This document shows, one piece after another, positions 38,972-48,061 of a stretch of DNA of 64,000 bases. Made by a program: the position numbers and the translations under genes. This stretch comes from Martinezella rhizogenes (lineage in GTDB: Bacteria > Pseudomonadota > Alphaproteobacteria > Rhizobiales > Rhizobiaceae): contig NZ_JAPYZZ010000012.1 of NCBI RefSeq assembly GCF_027460065.1, positions 62,001 through 126,000 on the forward strand, in the 5' to 3' direction. The notes beneath the pieces were generated by a model. It ran no database searches and was not told the origin of the DNA. It saw nothing but the letters and a program-made list of their open reading frames with translations. Positions within the stretch are counted from its first letter, which is position 1. Each line of letters starts with the position of its first letter.

Positions 38972-39092
38972 TTTCTTCTCCCCGGCGGGGAGAAGTCCGC
39001 GGCAGCGGGATGAGGGGGCAAGCTCTCCGTATATCTGTGCGCTTGCCCCCTCATCCGGCCCTTCGGGCCACCTTCTCCCCGGCGGGGAGAAG
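38972..39092. repeat. RIME-like palindromic element, copy 5 (forward)
   Basis: A 121-bp element: GTCCGCGGCAGCGGGATGAG on the left, CTCATCCGGCCCTTCGGGCC on the right. Unlike most copies it lies between diverging genes. Confidence 0.9.
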
Positions 39093-39192
39093 AAATGCGC
39101 CGCGCTCCTTGCCTTCCCGGTTGACCACCCTTCGCATGAATGCGGAACAAGATCGGCGTATTTTCGTTATCGCTCATGGAAGGAGGCGCGCC

Positions 39193-39351
39193 ATGCAGCA
39201 GAAACCCTCTGAGGGAAGAACGATCAAGGCCGCCAACGCGGCGACGGTTTCGACTTACACGCCAAGCCTCATTTCCCTGAAGGGAAGTTACGTGGCGATG
39301 ATATTTCGCAGACCGCTTTGCCGAAATCCGCTGGATGTGCGGAAAAAATAG
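39193..39351 (+). CDS. Small hypothetical protein (52 aa)
   Basis: A 52-codon frame with a strong ribosome site (GGAAGGAGG, 7 bases before ATG). The product is basic (KKPSEGR-like start, RRPLCRNPLDVRKK end) with a hydrophobic middle (SLISLKGSYVAMIF), too short for a sure membrane helix. No family was recognised. A short hairpin overlaps its stop. Confidence 0.5.
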   Translation: MQQKPSEGRTIKAANAATVSTYTPSLISLKGSYVAMIFRRPLCRNPLDVRKK

Positions 39352-39369
39352 GGCGATTTAATCGCCCTT
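39350..39369 (+). terminator. Short hairpin at the end of the 52-aa gene
   Basis: AGGGCGATTTAATCGCCCTT is a near-perfect palindrome that starts in the stop codon. No T-run follows, so termination is only likely. Confidence 0.45.
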
Positions 39370-39500
39370 CGACTTGCCCGCACATCGAAACGACGACTGC
39401 CGACGTGATGATGAGCTTTAGATGTCTCTAAAGTGTGATTTTCAATCCGGATCGTCTCCACCTAGACTGGAGACTGCCATAAAAGCGAAGGGAGAATGAC

Positions 39501-39749
39501 ATGAAATCAGTTCTCATTATCGCCGCTGTCTTTGGTTTTTCCGCCAGTGCAGCGCTTGCGGAATGCGCAGGTCATGAAAAGATCAACGCTTCCGTTCCTG
39601 CCGTCGACCGTGAATTCAAAACTGCAAGCATCGTTCCGCCGACGGATCCGGTGGAGAAGCCCGTCGTCATCCTGAAAAAGACCGACAGACTTCCGGCAGC
39701 GGTTGCAACGACCGGTGAGCCCGAGGCCGCAATGCAGCGCATGCAATAG
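39501..39749 (+). CDS. Small secreted protein (82 aa), unknown
   Basis: An 82-aa product with a Sec signal (SVLIIAAVFGFSASAALA, cleavage before ECAGHE) and a short mature part with one Cys, Pro-rich in the middle (VPPTDPVEKPVV). AAGGGAGAATGAC precedes the ATG. No family was recognised; related small periplasmic proteins are common in rhizobia. Confidence 0.75.
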   Translation: MKSVLIIAAVFGFSASAALAECAGHEKINASVPAVDREFKTASIVPPTDPVEKPVVILKKTDRLPAAVATTGEPEAAMQRMQ

Positions 39750-39893
39750 ACAAGAACAATAACCTCTTCATTCAGAAAATCCCGTGCGTGAGGTGATCCG
39801 CACGGGATTTCGCTTTTGGAAACGAGGGGGAAGCAGGGGATATCCGGCGCTCAAGGCCTGCTTCGCAAGCCTTCTCCAGCATGTCCATGGCGA

Positions 39894-40082
39894 CTAGCTA
39901 TCGAGTTTAAGCGACAGCTGCTTCGGTCCTTCGTTCTTCTTGAGAACGTAGAGCGGGCGGGTGATGATGACCTCCGTTCGCCGCTGCAGTTCGCGGCGCC
40001 GTTCAAGCGCGCGCTCACGCATGTCGCGGGAACGGGCGACGACGGAAAGGGCATTTTCTATGGCTGCGTCTGACGTATTCAT
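39894..40082 (-). CDS. Small basic protein (62 aa) behind a LexA-type box
   Basis: A 62-aa product rich in Arg and Glu in its middle (RSRDMRERALERRRELQRR), likely one helix, then a strand-like VIITRPLYVLKK. GGAGGTCAGCG lies before the ATG. A GTTC-N7-GTTC box at 40099-40113 is 17-31 bases upstream of the start codon, so DNA-damage control is inferred. No family was recognised. Confidence 0.6.
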   Translation of the reverse strand: MNTSDAAIENALSVVARSRDMRERALERRRELQRRTEVIITRPLYVLKKNEGPKQLSLKLDS

Positions 40083-40098
40083 CGCTGACCTCCATAAT

Positions 40099-40113
40099 GT
40101 TCACTTTATGTTC
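40099..40113 (-). promoter_or_regulatory. LexA-type (SOS) box of the alphaproteobacterial form
   Basis: GTTC at 40099-40102, seven bases, GTTC at 40110-40113. The alphaproteobacterial LexA site is known as GTTC-N7-GTTC. It lies between a TTGACA (minus strand, 40136-40131) and the start of the 62-aa gene, where a repressor would block transcription. One exact match of eight fixed bases can arise by chance. Confidence 0.55.
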
Positions 40114-40366
40114 TCATTATTGGTGGCTTGTGTCAACACTATGGCATAGTCACTGGCGGGCAACGATGTGTGTTCGCGGACGAGCATGGCTCAAAACATG
40201 GCAGGCCGTCTCCAGATCGCGCGGGGACCGGCTCCAGCCGCGTGGCGGCTTCCACGACACGGCGTAGCGTTCCGGCAGTATCGGTCAGGACACTCTGGGT
40301 CTGCTGGGTCGATTGTCGCGATGATGTCTCGATATGGGCGCTGATCCGCCCGGCATCAGGAGGGGA

Positions 40367-40597
40367 TCAGGAGAGGGGACGCTGGTCCGGCGTGGGGAGG
40401 CCGCCTGCGGTCAGGAGATCGGTGAGATGCTCGCTGGCGAGCGCGACGATGGCAAGGGCGGCCTGCTGGCGGTTCCAGCCGGCATGTTCCGCTTTTTCGA
40501 TCAGCCCTTGAATGGAAGGCTCCAATGCGAACTGGCATTCGGCCTGATAGTCCATGGTGTCGATCGAAAGCGACGGGGAATTGATTGCGGCCCGCAT
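40367..40597 (-). CDS. Small hypothetical protein (76 aa)
   Basis: A 76-aa product with an amphipathic helix pattern (LEPSIQGLIEKAEHAGWNRQQAALAIVALASEHL). The GWNRQQAALAIVALA part resembles short conserved rhizobial hypothetical proteins. GGGAGA lies about 10 bases before the ATG. It is probably cytoplasmic. No function can be offered. Confidence 0.6.
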   Translation of the reverse strand: MRAAINSPSLSIDTMDYQAECQFALEPSIQGLIEKAEHAGWNRQQAALAIVALASEHLTDLLTAGGLPTPDQRPLS

Positions 40598-40799
40598 CCT
40601 TTGGTCTCCCTGTTTTCCGACATGCTCATCCTACGCAAAACGCAAATCGGAACATGCACATTCAGAGGCCCGTGATATCGGGCACGTTTAAGAGCACCGC
40701 ATATCACTGGCAGCGAATCCCCCAGCAGGCGGACGTTAACGGCAAGTCTCGATCACTGTCAACGAACGTTCGGTAGCGATGATGCCGCCATGCTCTTTT

Positions 40800-41039
40800 T
40801 CAGAGCCTTCCATTCCGGAACGGTTTTCGCCGCCAAATTAAAAGCGCCATGACATAAAGCGCAAAAAGCACGAACCATGTGACGGGCAGCACCATAAAAA
40901 GCGCCGCATAGGCACAGTTTCCCTCAAAACAGGAGCCGAGAAATCCGGAATCGGCCAGGGCTGCCGATAATAAGAACGCGCATATGCCGCTCCCGACAGC
41001 GCCGAGAATGAAAAGCGATATGGTGATGAGTAATCTCAT
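40800..41039 (-). CDS. Small two-helix membrane protein (79 aa)
   Basis: A product with two membrane helices (LLITISLFILGAVGSGICAF, and AALFMVLPVTWFVLFALYVM) joined by a short loop with two Cys (GSCFEGNC), and a basic end (IWRRKPFRNGRL). GAGG precedes ATG 41039; ATG 41051 four codons upstream is possible. A longer open frame to 41171 is not protein-like. No family was recognised. Confidence 0.6.
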   Translation of the reverse strand: MRLLITISLFILGAVGSGICAFLLSAALADSGFLGSCFEGNCAYAALFMVLPVTWFVLFALYVMALLIWRRKPFRNGRL

Positions 41040-41218
41040 GGCCTCGATCATAGGGATGATTGAGACAGCTTTGCGGAGGCGGAGAACGTTGCCACGCCGA
41101 TATCTCACCGTTTCCGGAATTCTCCGAAAGATCGGGTGTTTCCGCAGCGGCGAAGACATCCGTCTGGTCATCGGTTCAGGCCCCGCCTTGATCGGGCAAG
41201 GCCGTCGTTGCCGATCTG

Positions 41219-41551
41219 TTATTCGGTGATGGTATATTCGCCGAGTTCACAGAGGTTTTGCGTATCCTCGAGATCCTCCAGCTCATCGCCCTGGAATTCG
41301 AAGCGCATGTCGTATTTGCAGACGCGGCGGCCGTCAGCGATGGTGATCTCCATCGTTTCACCCGGACCAAGGGCCTCTCTTCCGAAAACGTCTTCTTCCC
41401 AGTTGTTGACGCCCACCGGTGAGGTGTAAAAGGCGTTTAGGACCGAATTTGTGCCGTTCTTCAGCGTAAAGACCAGGTCATCCGCCTGCGCCGTTCCCGC
41501 AATCGTCATCGTTGCGCCGAAGAATGCCGCCATTACCCATTTTGATGTCAT
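41219..41551 (-). CDS. Secreted protein (110 aa), unknown
   Basis: A 110-aa product with a signal peptide (WVMAAFFGATMTIAGTAQA). The mature domain begins DDLVFTLKNGTNSVLNAFYTS and has two Cys (VCKYD and NLCELGEY) that could form a disulfide. GGGGGA lies six bases before the ATG at 41551, so longer frames are rejected. It has the look of a small beta-sandwich (FTLKNGTNSVL...FYTSP), as in some rhizobial exported proteins. No function is known. Confidence 0.72.
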   Translation of the reverse strand: MTSKWVMAAFFGATMTIAGTAQADDLVFTLKNGTNSVLNAFYTSPVGVNNWEEDVFGREALGPGETMEITIADGRRVCKYDMRFEFQGDELEDLEDTQNLCELGEYTITE

Positions 41552-41788
41552 GATGTCCCCCATCGCGCCAATATTCTGGCTGAGTGATGCATACAGCCAA
41601 GCTGGCGGCTTGCAATGCAAACTGCGGAATGTGGTTAAGGTGTGAGGGAGAGCGTCGGAACCGAAGTCGCAGATTTTTGGAAGGCCAGGCCGCCTGGCAA
41701 AGGCAGCCCGGAGGGAAGATTTCTTCCGCCTAGCATTGATGCGATGATTCAACTAAGCATCGCAAGGTCCTGTCATTTCAAGAAGATT

Positions 41789-41864
<76 letters not shown>

Positions 41865-42016
41865 GACCGGCACCGTGTGGCGGTGTGAGGGGGGCTATAA
41901 AGGGGAAGTTTGGGCTTGTCCAGCGCGGAAATGAAATTTCTTCGATTTTTATGACGGAAAAATTTCAGTCGCGCTGGAAAAGCCTGAAAATTCGGGGTTT
42001 TACGGATTTCTTTTAT

Positions 42017-42271
42017 TCACCCGCGTCTGAAAGCTCTGCCAATGGCGATGAGGATGCAGGCGCCAACGAAGCCGGCGATGAGATAACCGAGCCAGCCGGT
42101 CAAAACGATTCCGAATACCGAAAGGATGGCGTTGGCGACGATGGCGCCGACGATTCCAAGAAGGATGTTCATGAAAACACCCATATTGCTTTTCATGAAT
42201 TGTTCGGCGAGCCACCCGGCGACACCACCGATGATGATAGCTGCAATCCAGCCAATGCCAGCAGATTCCAT
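42017..42271 (-). CDS. GlsB/YeaQ/YmgE-family membrane protein
   Basis: An 84-aa protein with three helices (WIAAIIIGGVAGWLAEQFM, ILLGIVGAIVANAIL, LTGWLGYLIAGFVGACILI). The GWxA-x-I-x-GxxAGWLA start and the glycine-rich middle are the family signature (transglycosylase-associated/stress-response membrane proteins). GGGAGGAAATC lies before the ATG at 42271. It is divergent from the MscS gene. Confidence 0.88.
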   Translation of the reverse strand: MESAGIGWIAAIIIGGVAGWLAEQFMKSNMGVFMNILLGIVGAIVANAILSVFGIVLTGWLGYLIAGFVGACILIAIGRAFRRG

Positions 42272-42416
42272 GATTTCCTCCCATGTTGCTGCATCATCAA
42301 AGGTGATGATTCCTGTGGCGAAAAGCAAGCAAACTCCTGAAAACCTCGCCTGATGCGGGTGGTTTTCCCCGCCACAGGCGCTAAATAGCCTGAGGTGGCG
42401 CAAAGAGACGAAAGGC

Positions 42417-45041
42417 ATGGATGTGCGGTTGATGTTCGGCGGATGGATGAATGGCAGTCGGATGTTGCGCGGGCGGGTGTTGCGCGGGCGGGCGGGAGCT
42501 GGCCGGCGAAGTGCCGGCATGGCCTCGATTCTTGCCGTTCTTTTTGCCCTCTTCAGCAGCCTCTGGGTGATGCCGGCGCTCGCGCAGGAAACAACGACGC
42601 CGGCAGTACCGGGCACCATCCAGACCTCGACGGTCGAACAGGCGAGAGCAGATCTCGAAAAATGGAAGACGGATATCGCATTCATTTCGGGGCAGGTGGA
42701 GGCGGGCGGACGCGATGATGCCCAGCTCGTCGACCTCAAGGGACGGGCCGACAGCATCGCTGCCGATGCCGCAGCCGCCAATGCCAAACTTCGGGCGCGG
42801 CTGGACCAGATCAAGACCCGGCTGGATGCGCTGGGTGCGGCACCCGGCGAAGGTCAGCCGCCGGAAGCGAGCCTCGTCACGGAAGAGCGAAACCGGCTGA
42901 CGGCGGAGCGCGGCGAGGTGAATGCCATGGCGGGCGAAGTGGAGGCTACCGCCAACAATGCCGCGCAGATTTCCAACAATATCACGGCGGTTCGCCGGGC
43001 GCTTTTTGCCGCCACCCTGTTCAAGCGCACGGAAGTTTCCGCGCAGACGCTGGGCGACGCATCTTCCGCCTTTGTGGCCGAGCTCACCAACCTCAACAAT
43101 GCCTTCAGCAACTGGGCGGCCTATGTCTGGAACTACAAGCGGCTGCCGATGTTCGGGGCCGTGATGCTGTCGATCATGGCGGCGCTGCTGTTTCTGGTCG
43201 GCGGCTACCGCTTTTTCGGCAGCCGCATGGACCGGCGCGCCTTTACGGGCGAGCCTTCCTATCTCAGAAGGCTTTCGGTGGCCTTCTGGTCGACCATGGT
43301 GCAGTCGCTGTCGCTGTTCCTGTTTCTCGTTACTTCGGCCTTCTTCCTCGATAATTTCAACGTGCTGCGGTCCGACATAGCGCCGATCCTGTTCGGAGCG
43401 ATGGCGATCACCGGTTTCGTTTATTTCGTCTCGCGGCTGAGCTATGCGATTTTTGCGCCGACACAGCCGGAATGGCGCCTGCTGAAGGTGTCCAACAAGG
43501 GGGCTCATACGCTGTCTTCGGCGGTGCTGCTGATGGCGCTCGTCAACGGTCTCGATTATCTGTTCGGCACGATCAGTGAGACGCTTTATTCACCGCTGAT
43601 CGTCACCGTCGCCAAGAGTTTCATCGCTTCCATCATCATCGGGCTCATTCTGCTCACCGTGTCGTTCCTGCGGCCGATGATCGGTGAGGGGCAGGACTAC
43701 GACACCGGCAACCAGCGCCTGCCGCGCTGGCTCGTCATTCTGCTGCGGGTGGGTGGCCTCATCCTTATCGGTGCCTGCCTGACCGGTTATGTCGGGCTTG
43801 CACGGTTCCTCGCCACGCAGATCGTCGCGACCGGTGCGGTGCTGGCGACCATGTATATCGGCATTCTCTCCGGCAAGGCGATTTCGCGGCAGGGTGCCTT
43901 TGGCGAATCCCTTGCCGGGCGTTATCTCGCGCGTCGTTTCGGTCTCGGCCCGGTTGCGCTGGATCAGGCCGGCCTTGCCGCGGGGCTCGGCATCTATGTC
44001 GTGGCGCTTGCTTTTGGCGTGCCGCTCATCCTGTTTTCCTGGGGTTTCCAGCCGGGCGATATCGAAAGCTGGGCCTATCGCCTGCTGACCGGCATCACCG
44101 TCGGAAATGCCTCCATCTCGCTGATCGGCCTCTTCGGCGGCGTCCTCGTCTTCGCCATCGGCTATATCATCACCCGCTGGTTCCAGAAGTGGCTGGACAA
44201 TAACGTCATGGCGCGGGGCCAGGTGGATGCCGGGGTGCGCAACTCGGTTAAAACAGGCATCGGGTATCTTGGCATTGCCGTTGCGGCGATCTTCGGCGTC
44301 TCCTCTGCCGGTCTCAACCTCTCAAGCCTGGCGCTGGTCGCTTCCGCCCTTTCGGTCGGTATCGGTTTTGGCTTGCAGAACATCGTTTCGAATTTCGTCT
44401 CGGGCCTCATCCTCCTGGTCGAACGTCCGTTCAAGGTGGGAGACTGGGTGGTGACCGGCACGACGGAGGGCACCGTCAAGCGGCTTTCCGTGCGCGCCAC
44501 CGAAATCGAAACTTTTCGTGGCCAGTCGATCATCGTGCCGAATTCGGAATTCATCAATTCTTCTGTCGGCAACTGGACACACCGCAACCGCATCATGCGG
44601 GCGGAAATTCCGGTTTCCGTCGCCTATGATTCCGATCCGCAGCAGGTGATGGATATTCTGCTGGAACTGGTGCGCGCTCAGCCGCCGGTGCTGCGCAACC
44701 CCGAGCCGCATGTGGAATTCCTGCGTTTCGGCGATTTTTCGCTGGATTTCGAACTGCGTTTCCACCTTGCCGACCTGTCGAACGGGCTTGCGGTGAAAAA
44801 TGCGCTGCGCATCGCCATCCTCCACCGTTTCCGCGAAGAGGGCATCGCCATCCCGTTCCCGCAACGCAACCTCAACATCCATGTGGAAGGCGACGCCAAT
44901 CCGCAGATGCTGGCGGCGCTGCTTTCGGAAGAGGGCGACAAGGCCGTGGTGTCGCATACGGGGGCTGCTTCGCCAGAGAAAGAGGCGCCGAAGAGCGACA
45001 AGGCGACAGAGCCGAGGGAGAAACCCGGCGCGAAAGCGTAG
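42417..45041 (+). CDS. MscS-family mechanosensitive channel with periplasmic DUF3772 domain
   Basis: An 874-aa channel. A signal-like segment (SILAVLFALFSSLWVMPALAQ) is followed by a coiled periplasmic domain (about 60-230, EQARADLEKWKTDIAF, DUF3772-like). About ten membrane helices come next, then the MscS core with GLQNIVSNFVSGLILLVERP and VGDWVV (about 665-700) and a beta domain ending in EEGIAIPFPQRNLNIHV. This large layout is the MscK/MscM-like class; it releases solutes on hypo-osmotic shock. The start is uncertain: ATG at 42417 has a poorly spaced AAAGG, and ATG 42519 would begin right at the signal peptide. Confidence 0.9.
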   Translation: MDVRLMFGGWMNGSRMLRGRVLRGRAGAGRRSAGMASILAVLFALFSSLWVMPALAQETTTPAVPGTIQTSTVEQARADLEKWKTDIAFISGQVEAGGRDDAQLVDLKGRADSIAADAAAANAKLRARLDQIKTRLDALGAAPGEGQPPEASLVTEERNRLTAERGEVNAMAGEVEATANNAAQISNNITAVRRALFAATLFKRTEVSAQTLGDASSAFVAELTNLNNAFSNWAAYVWNYKRLPMFGAVMLSIMAALLFLVGGYRFFGSRMDRRAFTGEPSYLRRLSVAFWSTMVQSLSLFLFLVTSAFFLDNFNVLRSDIAPILFGAMAITGFVYFVSRLSYAIFAPTQPEWRLLKVSNKGAHTLSSAVLLMALVNGLDYLFGTISETLYSPLIVTVAKSFIASIIIGLILLTVSFLRPMIGEGQDYDTGNQRLPRWLVILLRVGGLILIGACLTGYVGLARFLATQIVATGAVLATMYIGILSGKAISRQGAFGESLAGRYLARRFGLGPVALDQAGLAAGLGIYVVALAFGVPLILFSWGFQPGDIESWAYRLLTGITVGNASISLIGLFGGVLVFAIGYIITRWFQKWLDNNVMARGQVDAGVRNSVKTGIGYLGIAVAAIFGVSSAGLNLSSLALVASALSVGIGFGLQNIVSNFVSGLILLVERPFKVGDWVVTGTTEGTVKRLSVRATEIETFRGQSIIVPNSEFINSSVGNWTHRNRIMRAEIPVSVAYDSDPQQVMDILLELVRAQPPVLRNPEPHVEFLRFGDFSLDFELRFHLADLSNGLAVKNALRIAILHRFREEGIAIPFPQRNLNIHVEGDANPQMLAALLSEEGDKAVVSHTGAASPEKEAPKSDKATEPREKPGAKA

Positions 45042-45092
45042 ATCGCTGTTGCTTGTGGACATTGAGTTCCGGCCAGGGGCTCGCCGCTTGTC

Positions 45093-45214
45093 GCTTTCTC
45101 CCCGCCGGGGAGAAGGTCGCGGCAGCGGGTTGAGGGGGCGAGGGCAGAGGGATACGGCAACGGTGCCCCCTCATCCGACCCTTCGGGCCACCTTCTCCCC
45201 GGCGGGGAGAAGAA
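45093..45214. repeat. RIME-like palindromic element, copy 6 (forward)
   Basis: A 122-bp element with the GCGGCAGCGGGTTGAG arm on the left (one base differs from the usual GGGATGAG) and CCGACCCTTCGGGCC on the right. It lies between two co-directional genes. Confidence 0.9.
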
Positions 45215-45389
45215 AAGAGCGGCAAAGCTGTTCGACGTTCCTCCGGCGCGCTCCGCAATTTCTTCCCTGTCGCAGCACCCTATGGCCATGTCGCAATCAG
45301 GCGGCTGAACAACCCGCAAGCGCTTCATATTCCTCCCATCCAATGTCGGCGGAATAAGACGAGGCCGGCGCTTTTCAGGGGTTCTGTAA

Positions 45390-47903
45390 ATGAAGACACA
45401 TGCACGGGCGGTGGTGATCGGTGGCGGCGTTGTCGGCGTCTCGACGCTTTATCATCTTGCCAAAAAGGGCTGGAGCGACAGCGTGCTCATCGAGCGCAAG
45501 GAGCTGACCTCCGGTTCCACCTGGCATGCGGCAGGCCTCTTGCCGCTGTTCAACATGAGCTACTCGGTTGGCCAGATCCACAAATATTCCGTGAAGTTCT
45601 ATGAGGAGCTTCAGGAAGAGACCGGCATGAATGTCGGTTTCTCCAAGGTTTCGAATATCCGTCTCGCCCGCACCAAGGATCGCTGGGACGAATATATGTA
45701 TTATGCCGGCATTGCCGAAACGATCGGCGTGCGCGTCAACATGCTGACGCCGGAGCAGGTCAAGGAAATCTGGCCGCTCTGCGAAACCGATGGCCTGCTC
45801 GGCGCCATCCAGCATCCCGATGACGGTTATATCCAGCCCGCCGATCTGACGCAGGCGCTGGCCAAGGGCGCGCGTGACCGTGGAGCGACGATCTATCGCA
45901 ACACCACCGTCACCGCCATCGAGCAGACGGAAGACGGTCACTGGAAGGTGACGACGGATAAGGGCGAGATCATCGCCGAACATATCATCTCCTGCACCGG
46001 CTCGTTTGCCCGCAAGACCGGTGAGATGGTCGGTATCGATATTCCGGTCATTCCGGTCGAGCATCAATATATCGTCACCGAGCCGCATCCGGCCATTCAG
46101 GAACGCCGCCGTCAGGGGTTGCCGGAAATGGGCGTTCTGCGTGAATCGGACTCGGCCTGGTATATGCGCGAAGAGGCTGGCGGCCTGATCCTCGGTCCTT
46201 ATGAAGTCGGCGCGCCGGTCTGTTATGTCGATGGTCCCTCTGACGACAGCGAATATGAGCTGTTCCAGGAGGAACTGGACCGCCTGATGCCGCATATCGA
46301 AACGGCGATGGTGCGCGTTCCCGCCTTCGGGGAAGTGGGTATCAAGAAGGTTTATAATGGCGCGATCGCCTATACGCCTGACGGTAACCCGATCGTCGGT
46401 CCCGCACCCGGCCTCAAGAATTTCTGGCTGAATGAAGGTCATTCCTTCGGTATCACCGCTGCCGGTGGTGCTGGCTGGCAGCTGGCTGAATGGATCGTCG
46501 ATGGCGAGCCGACACTTGATCTGATGGGCGTCGATCCGCGCCGTTTCGGGCCTCACGCGACGGAAGGTTACCTCATTGCCAAGAACGAGGAAGCCTATGC
46601 CAACGTCTTCACCATGCATTATCCCGATGAGGAGCGTTCCGCCGCCCGTCCCTTGAAGACGACGCCGGTTTATGACCGACTGAAGAAGCTCGGTGGCGTG
46701 TTCGGTTCCGTCTATGGCTGGGAGCGCGCCAACTGGTATGCACCGGAAGGTTATGCGCTCAAGGAAGAAGACCTCGGCGTCGGCGCCGATGTCATCACCA
46801 GCCACAATTACGCACCGCCGCTGGAAGATGGCCGCATCGTCGAAAAATGGTCGTTCCGCCGCTCGAATTATTTCGAACATGTCGGCAACGAGGTGAAGAA
46901 CGTCACCAACAATGTCGGCGTGCTTGATATGTCGGCCTTCGCCAAGATGGAGGTTTCCGGCCCCGGCGCGCGTGCCTGGCTGGACAGCATTCTGGCCAAT
47001 ATCGTGCCGAAGAAGCGCGGCCGCATCGCGCTGACGCATCTTCTGACGCCGAATGGCGGTGTGAAGGTTGAGTTCACCGTTTATGAATGGGCGCCTGGCC
47101 GGTTCTATATGGTTTCGGCAGGCGGTCTTGAGGCCCACGATCATGACGTGCTGCGCCGCCTTGCGCCGACCGACGGTTCCGTGGTGCTGCAGCCGATCAC
47201 CCAGAAATACGGCGTGCTGGTGCTTGCCGGCCCGAGGTCGCGCGATCTGTTGAAGAAGCTGACCCGCACCAGCCTGGAGAACAAGGATTTCCCCTGGCTG
47301 ACGGCAAAGCAGATTTCCGTCGGTGTGGCGACGGCGCATGCGCTGCGCGTCAACTTCGTGGGCGAACTGGGCTGGGAGCTGCACCATCCGATCGAGATGC
47401 AGAATTATATCTTCGACCGGCTGATGGAGGCAGGCGCGGAATTCGGCATCAAGCCATTCGGCATCCGGGCCATGGTGTCGATGTCGCTCGAAAAGTCCTA
47501 TCGCAACATGGGCCGCGAGCTTTCGGTGGAATATAACGCCTATGAATCCGGTCTCGACCGCTTCCTGCGTCCGGAAAAATCCTTCATCGGCCGCGATGCG
47601 CTGGTGGCCTATAAGGAAGCCGGACTGAAGTCGGTGTTTTCGACGCTGACCGTGTCGGGCAATACGGATGTCGATGCCCGCGGGTCGGAAGCGATTTCGG
47701 ATGAAAACGGCAATCTTGCCGGGCGTGTCACCAGCGGTGGTTTCGGTTGGCGCATCGGCAAGTCGATTGCGCTTGCCATGCTCAAACCGGAATATGCGGC
47801 GGTTGGCACAAAGCTGAAGATCCGCATTCTCGGCACGCTCTACGATGCCGAAGTGGTGGAAGAAAGCCCGTTCGACACGGAAAATGCGCTGCTGCGCGCA
47901 TAA
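45390..47903 (+). CDS. FAD-dependent DAO/GcvT-type oxidoreductase (dimethylglycine/sarcosine dehydrogenase-like)
   Basis: An 837-aa two-part enzyme. The N-terminal DAO domain (about 1-400) has VVIGGGVVGVSTLYHL for FAD, GSTWHAAGLLPLF and IPVIPVEHQYIVTEP. SFRRSNYFEHVG and VGVLDMSAFAKMEVSGPGA start the folate-binding GcvT-like region (about 480-837) that also has GELGWELHHP. These enzymes demethylate N-methyl-glycine compounds and pass the one-carbon unit to tetrahydrofolate. The substrate (dimethylglycine, sarcosine or another) cannot be fixed. AGGGGTTCTGTAA lies before the ATG. It ends at a strong hairpin. Confidence 0.92.
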   Translation: MKTHARAVVIGGGVVGVSTLYHLAKKGWSDSVLIERKELTSGSTWHAAGLLPLFNMSYSVGQIHKYSVKFYEELQEETGMNVGFSKVSNIRLARTKDRWDEYMYYAGIAETIGVRVNMLTPEQVKEIWPLCETDGLLGAIQHPDDGYIQPADLTQALAKGARDRGATIYRNTTVTAIEQTEDGHWKVTTDKGEIIAEHIISCTGSFARKTGEMVGIDIPVIPVEHQYIVTEPHPAIQERRRQGLPEMGVLRESDSAWYMREEAGGLILGPYEVGAPVCYVDGPSDDSEYELFQEELDRLMPHIETAMVRVPAFGEVGIKKVYNGAIAYTPDGNPIVGPAPGLKNFWLNEGHSFGITAAGGAGWQLAEWIVDGEPTLDLMGVDPRRFGPHATEGYLIAKNEEAYANVFTMHYPDEERSAARPLKTTPVYDRLKKLGGVFGSVYGWERANWYAPEGYALKEEDLGVGADVITSHNYAPPLEDGRIVEKWSFRRSNYFEHVGNEVKNVTNNVGVLDMSAFAKMEVSGPGARAWLDSILANIVPKKRGRIALTHLLTPNGGVKVEFTVYEWAPGRFYMVSAGGLEAHDHDVLRRLAPTDGSVVLQPITQKYGVLVLAGPRSRDLLKKLTRTSLENKDFPWLTAKQISVGVATAHALRVNFVGELGWELHHPIEMQNYIFDRLMEAGAEFGIKPFGIRAMVSMSLEKSYRNMGRELSVEYNAYESGLDRFLRPEKSFIGRDALVAYKEAGLKSVFSTLTVSGNTDVDARGSEAISDENGNLAGRVTSGGFGWRIGKSIALAMLKPEYAAVGTKLKIRILGTLYDAEVVEESPFDTENALLRA

Positions 47904-47925
47904 GATCATTCACTCCCAAAGCTGG

Positions 47926-47957
47926 AATACGGCCCCTCGCGGGCCGTATTTCCGTTT
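47926..47957 (+). terminator. Terminator of the DAO/GcvT gene
   Basis: A 10-bp stem AATACGGCCC/GGGCCGTATT with loop CTCGC, followed by TTCCGTTT, 22 bases after the stop. Confidence 0.8.
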
Positions 47958-48061
47958 AGGTAAGCATATGCCCGCATTCCTTTCCTGCAAAAGTGCTATT
48001 AATGATTCTGAAAAATGCGCCTGATATGTTTTCCTCACATACGATGGGGGATCGGGGCAGA

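Noticed and set aside
45375..47909. An 844-codon open frame antisense to the whole DAO/GcvT gene
   Set aside because: The plus-strand protein is a clear enzyme. GC-rich third positions in Rhizobiaceae genes leave one antisense frame open by chance, and the antisense product has no domain.
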